Shown here: one piece after another, positions 35,266 to 45,699 of the stretch | Layout of the letters: the number at the start of each line of letters is the position of its first letter | Numbering within the stretch: the first letter of the stretch is position 1 | Source of the DNA: Jaltomata sinuosa | Lineage: Eukaryota; Streptophyta; Magnoliopsida; Solanales; Solanaceae | Assembly: GCA_003996215.1 (NCBI GenBank) | Contig: QJPP01001837.1 | Coordinates: 146,558-210,557, forward strand | Length of the DNA: 64,000 bases | Direction of reading: 5' to 3' | Program-made: the position numbers and the translations under genes | The notes under the pieces: model-generated | What the model was told of the DNA's origin: nothing | What the model saw: the letters and a program-made list of their open reading frames with translations, nothing else | The model's database searches: none

Positions 35266-35282
35266 TGGCGCCGTTGCCGGGG
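35266..35282 (+). promoter_or_regulatory. Primer binding site of A (tRNA-Asp)
   Basis: TGGCGCCGTTGCCGGGG is an exact 17-base complement of the 3' end of plant tRNA-Asp, 5 bp after the LTR. Confidence 0.88.
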
Positions 35283-35388
35283 AATACGGTTGTAAATTAA
35301 GTCTGGTGTGTTTATTTGACTCTTAGTCATAATTTCCTGCTTTACGTTTATTTTTTGTTTTTGTCTTTGACAGGGTACACAGTTGTGC

Positions 35389-37950
35389 ATGCCAAGTACC
35401 CGAAGTTCGGGGGTACAAATTTTACCTTACGACCCCGAGCTTGCTAGAACATTGAGGCGGAATATGGCCGCACAACTAGAGGCAGCGAGGATCGCTGCAG
35501 AACTGCAGGCCCAACAAAATCTGAATGCTGGTGGTCTGCAGGATGAGATCGCACGGAATGATGAGGATCTCGACTTAGATGGAGCTGGCGCTACGGGCGC
35601 CATTGTTGTTCCACCGCTACCGCCCGGAGCCAAGTTCAACATCACTAGCACGATGATCCAGCTGTTGAACTTGAGAGGAGTGTTCCGAGGTGCCGCTGGG
35701 GAGGATCCAAACCAACACCTAATGAATTTCGTGGGCATATGCAAGTCGTTTGAACTACCGGGCGTGAGTCAGACAGCGATCAGGCTCAGGTTGTTTCCGT
35801 TGTCTCTGTCTGATGAGGCAGCATTGTGGTTGACAGAGCTGACCCCCGACTCTATCGCAACGTGGGGAGAGTTGAGAGGAGCTGTCCTAGAAAGGTTCTT
35901 TCCTCCCTCTCGGATGATACAGTTGAGGGACGAGATTAGCAACTTTAGGCAGCAACCGCACGAAGCACTGCACGAGACTTGGTTGCGATTCAAAAAGAAG
36001 ATAACACAATGCCCGAACCATCAGTTGACCGATAACTTTTTGATGCAGACATTCTACCGGGCACTGAATTCGGCTACCAAGCCGACGTTAGACAACGCAG
36101 CAGGTGGTGCATTCATGGGTCTCACTTTTGTTGAGGCCACAACTACTTTGGACAGGCTCACCAAAACCAACAGGGCCTGGCACACACGAGATTCAGAGGT
36201 TGCAGCTAGAACCTATACCGTTGGTATGTCAGCAGAGCAGCGTAGGAAAGAGGAGGAGCGCGACCAAGACATGGCGCATCTGAAAACGCAGTTGGACCTA
36301 CTGACCAAGCACTTGTTCTCAGGAGGGATGGAGAAGGTAAAAGCTGTGGGTTCCCAAGGTAGAGCAGCAGAGTTGGAAACTGAGGAAGCGAATTACTTGG
36401 GGGGTTTCCAGGCCAATGGCCAAGGAAACCAAGGTCGAAACTATCAGAGAGACAACCACTATGAGAAAACCGACTACAGAGATCGCGACCAAGGAAACTG
36501 GAGGAACCACACTGATAGAGGTGGGTTGTATGTTCCACCTGGTAATCGGGATAGAGCTAGCACTGAGACAGGGACGTCAAAATTGGAGAGCATGATGGCA
36601 AAGATGCTGCTGAAGGTGGAATCGACCGACTCTGGGGTAAAGGAGATGAGGACTGAATTATCAACATTGAGTCAGGTAGTAGAGCCACATTCCACCGCGA
36701 TCAAGCAGCTGGAGCAGTAAGTGGGGCAAATCTTGGCATCTCTGAACCAAAGGAAGACAGGTACCTTGCTGAGTGGCACGACTCATCCAAGGAATGACGC
36801 AAGCTGTATGGCGATCACCACAAGAAGCGGAAAAATATTATCGGAATCACATCCGGTAACTCAGACTCAAGGTGATGCTGCGGATGATGAAGAGGCGGTA
36901 GAGGAGGAAACTCCAAAGCCCGTGGAGAAAAGAAAGGAAGCTGAAAAGCTTCCAACTATGATGCCTCGACCACCACCTCCGTTCCCACAACGTTTGAAGA
37001 AGAAAGCTGACGATGGTAAGTTCCTGAACTTCATGACCATGCTGAAGCAGATTTCAATAAACATACCATTGGTGGAAGCGCTGGAACAAATGCCCGGTTA
37101 TGCCAAGTTCATGAAGGACTTGATTACAAAGAAGAGGTCGGTAAGTTTTGAACCGGAAGACAACCTCCACCACTGCAGCGCTATTTCTTCAAGGTCGTTA
37201 GTCGAAAAGAAGGAAGATCCAGGTGCTTTCACTGTTCCCTGCACTGTTGGGAAGCTCAACTTCGGGAAAGCCTTGTGTGATCTAGGTGCTAGCATCAACT
37301 TGATGCCGCTAGCCGTCTACAAACAACTGGGTTTGGGAGCTCCTAAACCAACGTCCATAAGAGTGATGATGGCTGATCGTTCGGTAAAGCGACTTGTGGG
37401 AGTATTGTCTGATGTGCTAGTAAAGATCGGTAAGCTTATCTTCCCAGCTGACTTTGTGATCTTGGATTGCGAAGTGGATTTCGAAGTTCCCATAATCTTG
37501 GGACGACCATTGCTAGCCACAGCAAGAGCATTGGTTGACATGGAGAAAAATGAACTGACCTTCCGATTAAACAATGAAGTGGTCAAGTTCGATGTGTCCA
37601 AATTGATGAAGCAACCAAGTGAAATGAGGGTGGTCGCGGTCATCAATGCTATTGAGGAAGGCCCTGCAGACGCGTATCTTGAGGAGAAGGGTTCAGTCGA
37701 GACTCTAGCTGTGGTAAGAAGGATGGTGCGAGAAGGGAAACAGGTAAAGGAAAGCGGTGAGAATAGATCAAAGAAACGAAAACACCGCAAGAGAGTCTGC
37801 AAAGAAAGAGCGAAGAAGAGGGCACGACTAGCTGTGGAGCCAACAAAAGAAAAAGCTGGAACGCAACAGAAGTGTGTCGCGTGCACACACTCCATCGAGT
37901 TCTCTTGTTTTGGAGACCCTGGCGGTCTCCAACATCATTCCAGAATCTGA
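35389..37950 (+). pseudogene. Element A gag-protease, broken once by TAA at 36718
   Basis: The ATG at 35389 (MPSTRSSGVQILPYDPELA) follows a CTTTGACAG acceptor-like site. The gag core spans about codons 90-260 (FRGAAGEDPNQHLMNFVGI, LWLTELTPDSIATW, PPSRMIQLRDEISNFRQQ, FYRALNS). An Arg/Gly/Asn-rich basic stretch is at about 36410-36560. A coiled-coil-like tail ends ...IKQLEQ and TAA at 36718-36720; D has CAA there. The frame continues as 36721-37950 with ITTRSGKIL, the PPFPQRLKKK block and a retropepsin-like domain around LCDLGASINLMPL and IILGRPLL (37260-37515), then a very basic tail (SKKRKHRKRVCKERAKKR). Gag would build the particle and the protease would mature it. RT and integrase are absent, so the product could only act in trans. 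Confidence 0.85.
37910..37932 (+). repeat. Hairpin at the gag-protease 3' end (A copy)
   Basis: Arms TTGGAGACC (37910-37918) and GGTCTCCAA (37924-37932) pair perfectly around loop CTGGC. An identical hairpin lies at 53032-53054 in D. It overlaps the last codons of the A frame. Confidence 0.75.
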
Positions 37951-38006
37951 GTCATATCGACTTCACAGGTATTCCTTTCTCTCACAGATTTTAGCTTTCA
38001 TATGGA

Positions 38007-38024
38007 TGCATTGGGGACAATGCA
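38007..38024 (+). repeat. Conserved GCATTG/CAATGC hairpin (A copy)
   Basis: TGCATTGGGGACAATGCA: 7-bp perfect stem, loop GGGA, 57 bp after the gag-protease stop. Identical copies are in J (6091-6108) and D (52940-52957). Confidence 0.8.
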
Positions 38025-38598
38025 TGAGTCTAAGTTGAGGGTGTGGGGAAACCTGTGAGTCACCACCACCGAGGGTTTTTGTTGCCGTGTTTCTTTTCCC
38101 TCCGGTGTGCTATCTAGTAGAACCGGCATGTTTAGGTTGTTAGTTTAAATTTTTTTTTAGTGTCTATAGTGATAAATGGCATTTTTGTGGACTAAAAAGA
38201 GGCCCCTTAAAATTTTTCTGGTTGTGCACTTATGTTGAAACGATTGACTGTCTGGATCCTTAAATGTCATTGTGTGATTATGATTAGAAAGAGTATGCTT
38301 AAGCCGAGCGGTTGTTTGATAGTTGGTAGCGATATAGTTTCTTGGTGCCAAGAGTGTGTGAGCTTATTGTTATAAATTCTTACTCTGTGCATGCATCTAG
38401 AACTTGCCCAGTCTATTTTGTTAAGTTTAAAGTTTGGTTGCTTAGGAAAGGATCACAGGCCTTTTTTGTGTGCAGTCCACTTAACCAAAAAGACCGTCCA
38501 AATATAAATAATCCCTTTGATCCCTGTTTGAGCCATAATTAACCTTGTTCTTTCAATAACCTGTCACTATTCCTGTTTAACTTTGAATCCCTATTTTG

Positions 38599-38765
38599 GC
38601 CCTGGTCCTTCCTTGGACATCGTGCACCTCAACTCAGGCAATCAGCCTAAGTTGAGGGTGGCTACTATAGAGGTAAACCCTGTTTTTGCCCTGGTCCTCC
38701 CTTGGACATTGTGCACCTCAACTCAGGCAATCAGCCTAAGTTGAGGTGGCTACTAGAGAGGTGAA
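38599..38765 (+). repeat. 89-bp tandem duplication carrying a stem-loop
   Basis: Units start at 38599 and 38688. Each contains arms CCTCAACTCAGGC and GCCTAAGTTGAGG (first copy 38627-38639 and 38645-38657). D has the same duplication near 52196-52350, so it predates the split of A and D. J has one copy only. Confidence 0.75.
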
Positions 38766-39477
38766 TGATAAGAAAAAGAGGATGGAGAAGAGTGGTGGTG
38801 AATAGAATGAAAAGTCGGGTGTGTGCCTAAGAAAAGAAAGAAAAAAAGAGATGAAAAAGATCGAAAAAGAAATAAAAAGAATTGTCAAAATAAAGAGGTC
38901 GCACCTGTATCTAGAAAGAAGGAAATAAAAAGGTGAATAAGGATGGACAAGTAAGTTATGTGGTAATAAGACGTCGGTAGTTCCAAGGAGGGCTTAGTCA
39001 CTAACCCCTAAATGTATCCTACCTGCACCCGAAGCCTCGATACAAGACCTAAACAAGGTCCTGTAGGTGATCCTGAGCCGGCTTTCTGAAGAACTGAAAT
39101 AGAATAGTAAGGGGCAAGCCTATGGTATCGCATGTGCATTGTTTGAAATCGTTTGTGAGTGTGAGCGCTTACCTAGTCCCAAATCTTGTGTGTGGGATTT
39201 CTTTGTGGTGAGGGCACCAAGATGTATGTATTGTCTATTGATTGTTAGGATAGCTCCGCGTGTGGATGTAGAGTGTTCTATCATATCGGAATGACATGTT
39301 TGGATCCTTGCAAGTTAGTGTTTCATACATTGTGTGCTACAAGGGAGCGTGATTTAATGAACTAATGAATGACCATGAGTTGCTAAAGACACGAGTTTGT
39401 TTGCTTAGTTGAGTCGTCGTATTATTGTTTTGTGTCATGTTGCTTGAGGACAAGCGAACGTTTTAAGTTGAGGGTGT

Positions 39478-40889
39478 TGATGTGCCGCCAATTTACGGCA
39501 CTTTCGACTCCTTTTTACTAAGAACAATCGTACGTTTTCAAGCAACCGTCGTCGTTTTTGATGTTTTTATGTTATATTTGTAGGAAATGGAGACAAACAC
39601 GGAAACAGAAGGAAATACGAGCAAAAAGACATTCTGCCTAAGAGTGACGGCCTGAGTGACGGTCCGTCAAACATGTGATGGTCCGTCACATGTGACCGTC
39701 AAGTAGAGGAAGTGTACTGCCTAGGAGTGACGGCCGCCGTGACGGTCCGTCAAGGCGATGACGGTCCATCACAGTGACTGTCAGGTTGAGCTACACCACT
39801 GCCTTGTGGTGACGGCCAAGGCGACGGTCCGTCAAGGTGGTGACGGTCCGTCACCCCAAGCCGTCAAGTTGAGACAGTCGGCGACACGGAATCCGAGCAT
39901 TTTTGGGTTTACTTCCTGGACTCCTATAAATACCCTATGTTAGGTTTATTTTAATTATCATTGATATTATTCATTCATTATACAATAGTTCTCCCAATAG
40001 TTTTAGGAGTTTTTGAGCGAGTTTTGAGAGAGGAAACGCGCTACACACGGTTTCCTTCTCCTAAATCTTGTTCTTGATTCGTTCTTGGGATCTTTGGTTT
40101 CTTGTTCTTGGAATAATTAAAGATTGTTCTCACTACATCGTAAGGATCTCTTTTCTTTATTATGCATATGACTTTCTTTTATTCTTCTACAAGCATGAGT
40201 AACTAAACCTCCAACAAATAGGGTTGTGGGAGCCATGGCTAAGGTAGCGATATAGATTCCGGGTAGCGACGGGTTCAATATATGTATTGTCACGTTGTTA
40301 ATCATTCATTATTTAACGTTTTCTAGTGGTTGCAAACATTAGAAGATGCCTAGGTTTATGTTTGCTTGAGTAAAGAGATTAAAACCGGGAAACTTGATTA
40401 ACTACAAGGATTCGAGACTACTAACTCTCGTCTAATGATTAATGCTGTAACTAGATTAATCTACTTGATGTTTAGGATTGAAATCTAAAAAGCACATCTT
40501 TTCGAGGTCGAGAGAATAGAAAAGGAAATTTGTTTATTTGGTCGAGAGACGTTTAGACGATACCATTGCTTCAATCACATCGTGACACGCATATAAAAAG
40601 AACCCGATTAAGTCTAGGATCGACATTGTTACCAACGCCATGGTAAACACTTCCCTAGTTCATTCTCCTATTGATTATCATTCATACGTTAATTGTTCGT
40701 TTTGTTTACGCCTTGTTTACACAAAACCCCCCCTTTTCTGGAAACTATTGACGACTAGTCACATACTTCACTAAAGACTTAATCTTCACCATATTCTCTG
40801 TGGGATTCGACCCCAACCTTTGTTGGGTTCTATATTTGACTACGGCCGCTTACGCTTCTTTAATTAGAGGTGTAGTTTGGGCGTTATCA
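39478..40889 (+). repeat. Element A: 3' LTR
   Basis: Starts TGATGTGCCGCC directly after AAGTTGAGGGTGT and ends GGGCGTTATCA, followed by the GGTAC duplication. Collinear with 33846-35260; several differences are C/T or G/A at CpG. Confidence 0.92.
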
Positions 40890-42236
40890 GGTACCACCAG
40901 CTCTAGTACCAGCTCCGGTACCAGCTCCGGTGCCCACTTCTGTGCCAGCTCCAGCCGCAACTCAGTCTCCAGATATTCGAGGATTACTATTACAGCTTTT
41001 GGGTGTGATTGGAGAGCGGCCTTCTGAGATAGTGCAAACATCCACTCAGAGGGCAGCCCTAGGTACACAGAGCTCAGGAGCGCAGCCTGCTACTATGGCT
41101 CCCCGTGCGGAGTTCATTCCGGTTCCATCTGTTGCACAGCCTCTTGCTCCTCTCCCAGCTATGACAGAGTCAGAGCAGAAGAAGTTGGGTATGTTTTTGA
41201 GGTTAGCACCTCCGAGGTTTGCTGGTACTTCTGGACAGGATCCACATGACTTTATTACTACATGTGAGGAGATGTTGCATCATTTGGGTTTGTTGGAGAC
41301 TCACGGGGTTGGTTATACTACCTATCAGTTAGAGGGCCCAGCGAAGTTCTGATGGAGGGCTCATGTTGCTTGTAGACTACCATCGTCACCTCCTTTGACC
41401 TGGTCTGAGTTTTATGAGGCCTTTATGGCCAAGTTCCTACCTCAGAGTGATTGTGAGCATCGCATGGATCAGTTTACTCACCTTATGCAGGGGTCTACGA
41501 TTGTCTCAGAGTATGAGACCCATTTTCATCAACTAGCAACGTTCGGAGCTATGATCATTCCTACTGAGGCAGATAGGATTCACAGATTTGTATGGGGTTT
41601 GAGGCCAGAGATCAGGCAGCCAGTTGAGATATTGATTGCCGGTGGTCGGTCATTTCAGGCTATCGTAGACTATGCCCGCAATGTAGAGGACTTACAGCGA
41701 CATGATCAGGGGTCCAGAGATAAGAGGCCTCGACATCAGGGTGTCTATAGTGGTTCCAGATATGGTGGTAGAGGTCCTGGCCAGTGGAGCTGGAGTTATT
41801 AGCCACAACAGCACCAGGGTCAGTCCAGCCAACCGGTTCAGGCTTCCCTTCAGACTTTTGGTAGTACCCAGTTCGAGCAGGGTCAGAGCAGCCATCAGGG
41901 CTATGGCGGCCAGTGTTCGAGGGGTACAGTTTCTGGGGCATTAGGCCGTGGTGGTTATACGGAATCTGCTGGTTTATCTCGACCGAGTAGGCCGCCAGGG
42001 GCTTGTTTTACTTGTGGTGTGATTGGTCATTATGCTAGAGATTGCCCTCAGCAGGGTACAGTTCAGTTGGCCGAGCCTTTATGACCAGTTCAACCCCCGG
42101 CTAGAGGGGGTGGTCGTCAGGGTAGTGTGGTGCTCCGCGTGGCAGAGCAGGTGGTAGGGATGGCGGTCGGGCAGGTGGAGGTCGTCGTCATTTTTACGCG
42201 GTCCCTAGGAGACCAGAGGCAGAGGCCTCAGATGCT
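40890..42236 (+). pseudogene. Element B gag, C-terminal part
   Basis: The frame resumes in a Pro/Ala/Val-rich linker. The gag core follows (LRLAPPRFAGTSGQDPHDFI, FMAKFLPQSDCEHRMDQF, VSEYETHFHQLA, FVWGLRPEIRQPVEI). The RNA-binding zinc knuckle CFTCGVIGHYARDC (CX2CX4HX4C) is encoded at about 42004-42045. In-frame stops are TGA at 41350 (an expected Trp), TAG at 41800 and TGA at 42082. A small deletion near 42120-42135 shifts the frame into the protease. Gag packages RNA and forms the particle; this copy cannot make a full-length protein. Confidence 0.82.
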
Positions 42237-45200
42237 GTGATTACAGGTACAATTTATGTGTGCCATCAGTCGTCTATAGCTTTATTTGATCCTGGATCCA
42301 CTTGTTCATATGTATCTGCCTACTTTGTGCCTTGTTTGGGGTTGGCTGATGAGCCATTATCTGTTCATGTTTCTGTTTCGACCCCAGTAGGAGATTCTTT
42401 AGTAGTGGATCGGATTGTGAGATCTTGTATGTTATCTATTGGTGATTCAGAGACTTGGGGTGATTTGATGATTCTTGATATGCTAGATTTTGATGTGATA
42501 CTGGGCATGGACTGGTTATCCCCTCACCGTGTGGTTTTGGATTGTTATGCCAAGACCATTACCATAGCTGTGCCCGGTGTATCCCCGATTGTGTGGCAGG
42601 GTTCTGTTAGCCATGCACCTTCTAGGATCATCTCTTGTCTTCGAGCTAGGAAGTTGATCTCCCGTGGGTGTTTAACTTATCTAGCATATGTACGAGATGT
42701 TAGTGCTGACCCTACTTCTCCTGAGTCTGTTCCTGTGGTTAGAGACTTCCTCGATGTGTTTCCTACCGACCTGTCAGGCCTTCCACCTGAGATAGATATT
42801 GATTTCGCTATTGAGCTAGAGTCGGGCACTAGGACCATTTCTATTTCTCCTTACCGTATGGCTCCTGCTGAGTTAAGGGAGCTTAAGGACCAGCTCCAGG
42901 ATCTGTTAGCTAAGGGGTTTATTAGACCTAGTGTGTCACCTTGGGGTGCTCCTGTTCTCTTCGTGAAAAAGAAGGATGGGTCGATGCGCATGTGTATTGA
43001 TTATCGGCAGCTGAATAGGGTGACAATGAAGAATAGGTATCCGATGCTGAGGATTGATGATTTGTTTGACCAGCTTCAGGGTTCAGTCGTGTTTTCGAAG
43101 ATTGATTTGAGGTCTGGCTACCATCAGTTGAGTCTTAGGGCGGAAGACATCCCTAAGACAGCATTCAGGACACGTTATGGCCATTATGAGTTCCTGGTGA
43201 TGTCTTTTGGGTTGACTAATGCCCCCGCAACCTTTACAAACTCAATGCACAGGGTTCTTGGCTCGTATTTGGACTCATTTGTGATAGTTTTTATAGACGA
43301 CATCTTGGTATACTCGCGTAGTAGAAATGAGCATGAGCAACACTTGAGGGTTATACTCCAGACTTTGAGAGATCATCGGCTTTATGCCAAGTTCTCAAAG
43401 TGCGAGTTTTGGCTAGAGTCAGTTGCATTCCTAGGGCACGTGGTGTCTAAGGATGTGATTAGGGTTGACCCGGGGATGATTTCTGCGGTTTGTGATTGGC
43501 CTAGACTTACTACTGCTACTGAGGTCCGCAGCTTTATTGGGTTAGCAGGTTACTACAGACGGTTCATTGAGGGATTTTCCTCCATAGAAGCACCCTTGAC
43601 TATGCTGACTAGGAAGGATATCCCATTTCAGTGGTCGGATCAGTGTGAGGATAGCTTCCAGAGGCTTAAGGCCTTATTGACTTCAGCTCTAGTTTTGACT
43701 TTGCCGGTTGAGGGTCAGAGCTTCTCCGTGTATTATGATGCTTCTGGGGTTGGTCTTGGTTATGTGTTGATGTAGCAGGGTCGAGTAATAGCATATGCAT
43801 CGAGGCAGCTAAAGGTTCACGACCACAACTACCCCACTCATGACTTAGAGTTGGCAGTGGTAGTTTTCGCGCTTAAGATCTGGAGGCATTACCTATATGG
43901 AGTTCACTGTGAGATCTTCACCGATCACCGTAGTCTTTAGTATATCACGAGTCAGCGAGAGTTGAACTCGAGACAGAGGAGATGGGTCGAGTTACTGAAG
44001 GACTATGACTTCACTATTCTGTATCATCCGGGCAAGGCAAACGTGGTAGCGGATGCCTTGAGTCGAAAGACAGTGAGCATGGGTAGCCTAGCTTCTCTTT
44101 TAGTTTCAGAGCGACCGTTGGCCTTGGACATCCAGTCCTTGGCTAACCGTTTGGTTAGGCTTAAATTGTCGGATCCTAGCAGAGTTCTCGCCAGTGTTGA
44201 GGTTCGTTCTACTTTGATTGATCAGATTCAGAGCCGTAAGTTTGAGGACCAGCAGTTGTGTGACCTTCGTGATCGGGTTGTTCAGGGTTAGACCAGTCGG
44301 GCTACTCTAGATTCAGATGGGGTTCTGAGGTTTGATAGTCGCCTTTGTTTTCCGAGGATTAGTGATTTGATTCAGTTGATACTTCATGAGGCACATTGTA
44401 CTAGATACTCCATTCACCCCGGCACAACAAAGATGTATAGAGACTTGAGACAGCTTTACTGGTGGAGTGGTATTAAGAGGGATATAACGGATTTCGTAAC
44501 TCGGTGCTTGAACTGTCAGTAGGTTAAGTTCGAGCACATGAGACCTGGTGGTTTGATGCAGCAACTTCCCATTCCTGAGTGGAAGTGGGAAGGGATTACT
44601 ATGGACTTTGTTATTGGTTTGCCTCGTACTTTTCATGGGTTTGATTCCATATGGGTGATTGTTGATAGGCTGACTAAGTCAGCACATTTCTTGCCGGTTC
44701 AGACTTCTAATGGCGCAGAGAGGTTAGCTCAGATCTACCTTCGTGAGATTGTTCGGTTGCATGGGGTCCCAGCTTTTATTATTTCAGACTGCGGCACTCA
44801 GTTCACATCTCAGTTCTGGAGGGCTATTCAGCGAGATTTGGGTACAGAGGTTCATCTTAGTACCGCTTTCCACCCTCAGAAAGATGGCCAGTCCGAGAGG
44901 ATCATTCAGATTCTGGAGGACATGCTTCGGGCCTGTGTTTTTGACTTTGGAGGTTCTTGGGATCAGTTTGTTCCCTTGGCAGAGTTTGCTTATAATAACA
45001 ACTTCCATTAGAGTATCGGCATGGCACCTTTTGAGGATTTGTATGGCAGGCGTTGCAGATCACTGGTAGGTTGGTTTGATGGTTTTAGTTCTAGGTCAAA
45101 AAGCACAGATTTGCTTCGAGATTCCTTAGATCAGGTTCGAGCAATTCAGGACAGAATTCGGACAACTCAGAGCAGGCAGAAGAGTTATGCTGATCGTAGG

Positions 45201-45689
45201 CTTCGTGCCTTGGAGTTTAGTGTCGGTGACTTGGTGTTTCTCCGTGTATCATCCATGAAGGGCGTGATGAGATTTTGTAGGCGGGGCAAGCTTAGCCCCA
45301 GGTACATTGGGCCATTTGAGATTCATCAGAGGGTTGGTAGCATTGCCTATCAGCTAGCCTTGCCTCCGATGTTTTCAGCTATACATCCTGTATTTCATGT
45401 TTCGATGTTGCGTCGGTATGTCCCAGATGAGTCTCATGTGTTGCAGTGGGATTCAGTTTAGTTGGGTGAGGGTTTAGCCTTTGTTGAGGAGCCGACAGCT
45501 ATTTTGGTCAGAGATGTTAGGAGATTGAGGTCTCGAGAGATCCCGGTTGTTAAGATTCAGTAGAGGCACCGTCCAGTCGAGGAGGCGACCTGGGAGACCG
45601 AGAGAGATATACGGGCTCAGTATCCGCAGCTGTTTGAGCCTTCAGGTACCCCCTTGACCTTGACTTTCGTGGACGAAAGTCCTTTTTAG
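42237..45689 (+). pseudogene. Element B pol: protease, RT, RNase H, integrase, chromodomain
   Basis: One continuous frame of about 1150 codons is broken only by seven TAG codons (43773, 43938, 44289, 44520, 45009, 45459, 45561) before the natural TAG at 45687. Protease: ALFDPGSTCSYV and DVILGMDWLSPH. RT: MCIDYRQLN, FSKIDLRSGYHQ, VIVFIDDILVYSR (catalytic DD at 43296-43301), FLGHVVSKD. RNase H: YDASGVGLGYVLM to NVVADALSRK. Integrase: zinc-finger His/Cys near 44386-44520, then MDFVIGLPR, ISDCGTQF (usually SDRGTQF) and DGQSERIIQILEDML. The chromodomain is at about 45480-45610 (EEATWETE). Apart from the ambers, residues are well kept, so inactivation is recent. Confidence 0.88.
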
Positions 45690-45699
45690 TAGTGGATGA

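Larger units (their letters stand above)
37951..39477 (+). other. Element A 3' noncoding region with conserved motifs
   Basis: No coding sequence. In order it holds the hairpin at 38007-38024, the 12-mer AAGTTGAGGGTG at 38032-38043, an 89-bp tandem duplication at 38599-38765 whose units each carry the CCTCAACT...AGTTGAGG stem-loop, the 12-mer again at 38649-38660, a purine-rich stretch near 38770-38950, and the 12-mer a third time at 39465-39476, directly before the 3' LTR where the polypurine tract should be. The order matches D and J. Confidence 0.7.
33846..40889 (+). mobile_element. Element A: non-autonomous Athila/Tat-like element, nested in B gag
   Basis: The 7.0-kb element has GGTAC duplications at 33841-33845 and 40890-40894, LTRs of 1415 and 1412 bp, a perfect 17-base tRNA-Asp primer site and one gag-protease gene. 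No RT, RNase H or integrase is present between 37951 and 39477. The two LTRs differ by few, mostly transition changes, so A is a recent insertion. D (50143-57007) is a second copy of the same family. Its mobility would depend on enzymes from another element. Confidence 0.92.

Noticed and set aside
35266..35282. tRNA-like sequence
   Set aside because: This and the similar sites at 10424, 33485 and 55649 are only complements of tRNA 3' ends (primer sites). No cloverleaf or tRNA gene is present.
37317..37895. Open frame of 192 codons on the minus strand of A, mirrored at 53069-53626 in D
   Set aside because: It is antisense to the protease in both copies and its conservation follows from the sense frame. 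No domain or start context supports it.
43773..45563. Possible stop-codon readthrough or amber recoding as a normal expression strategy of B
   Set aside because: Seven TAG codons at conserved Gln/Trp positions cannot all be programmed sites. Methylation-driven C-to-T decay explains them better.
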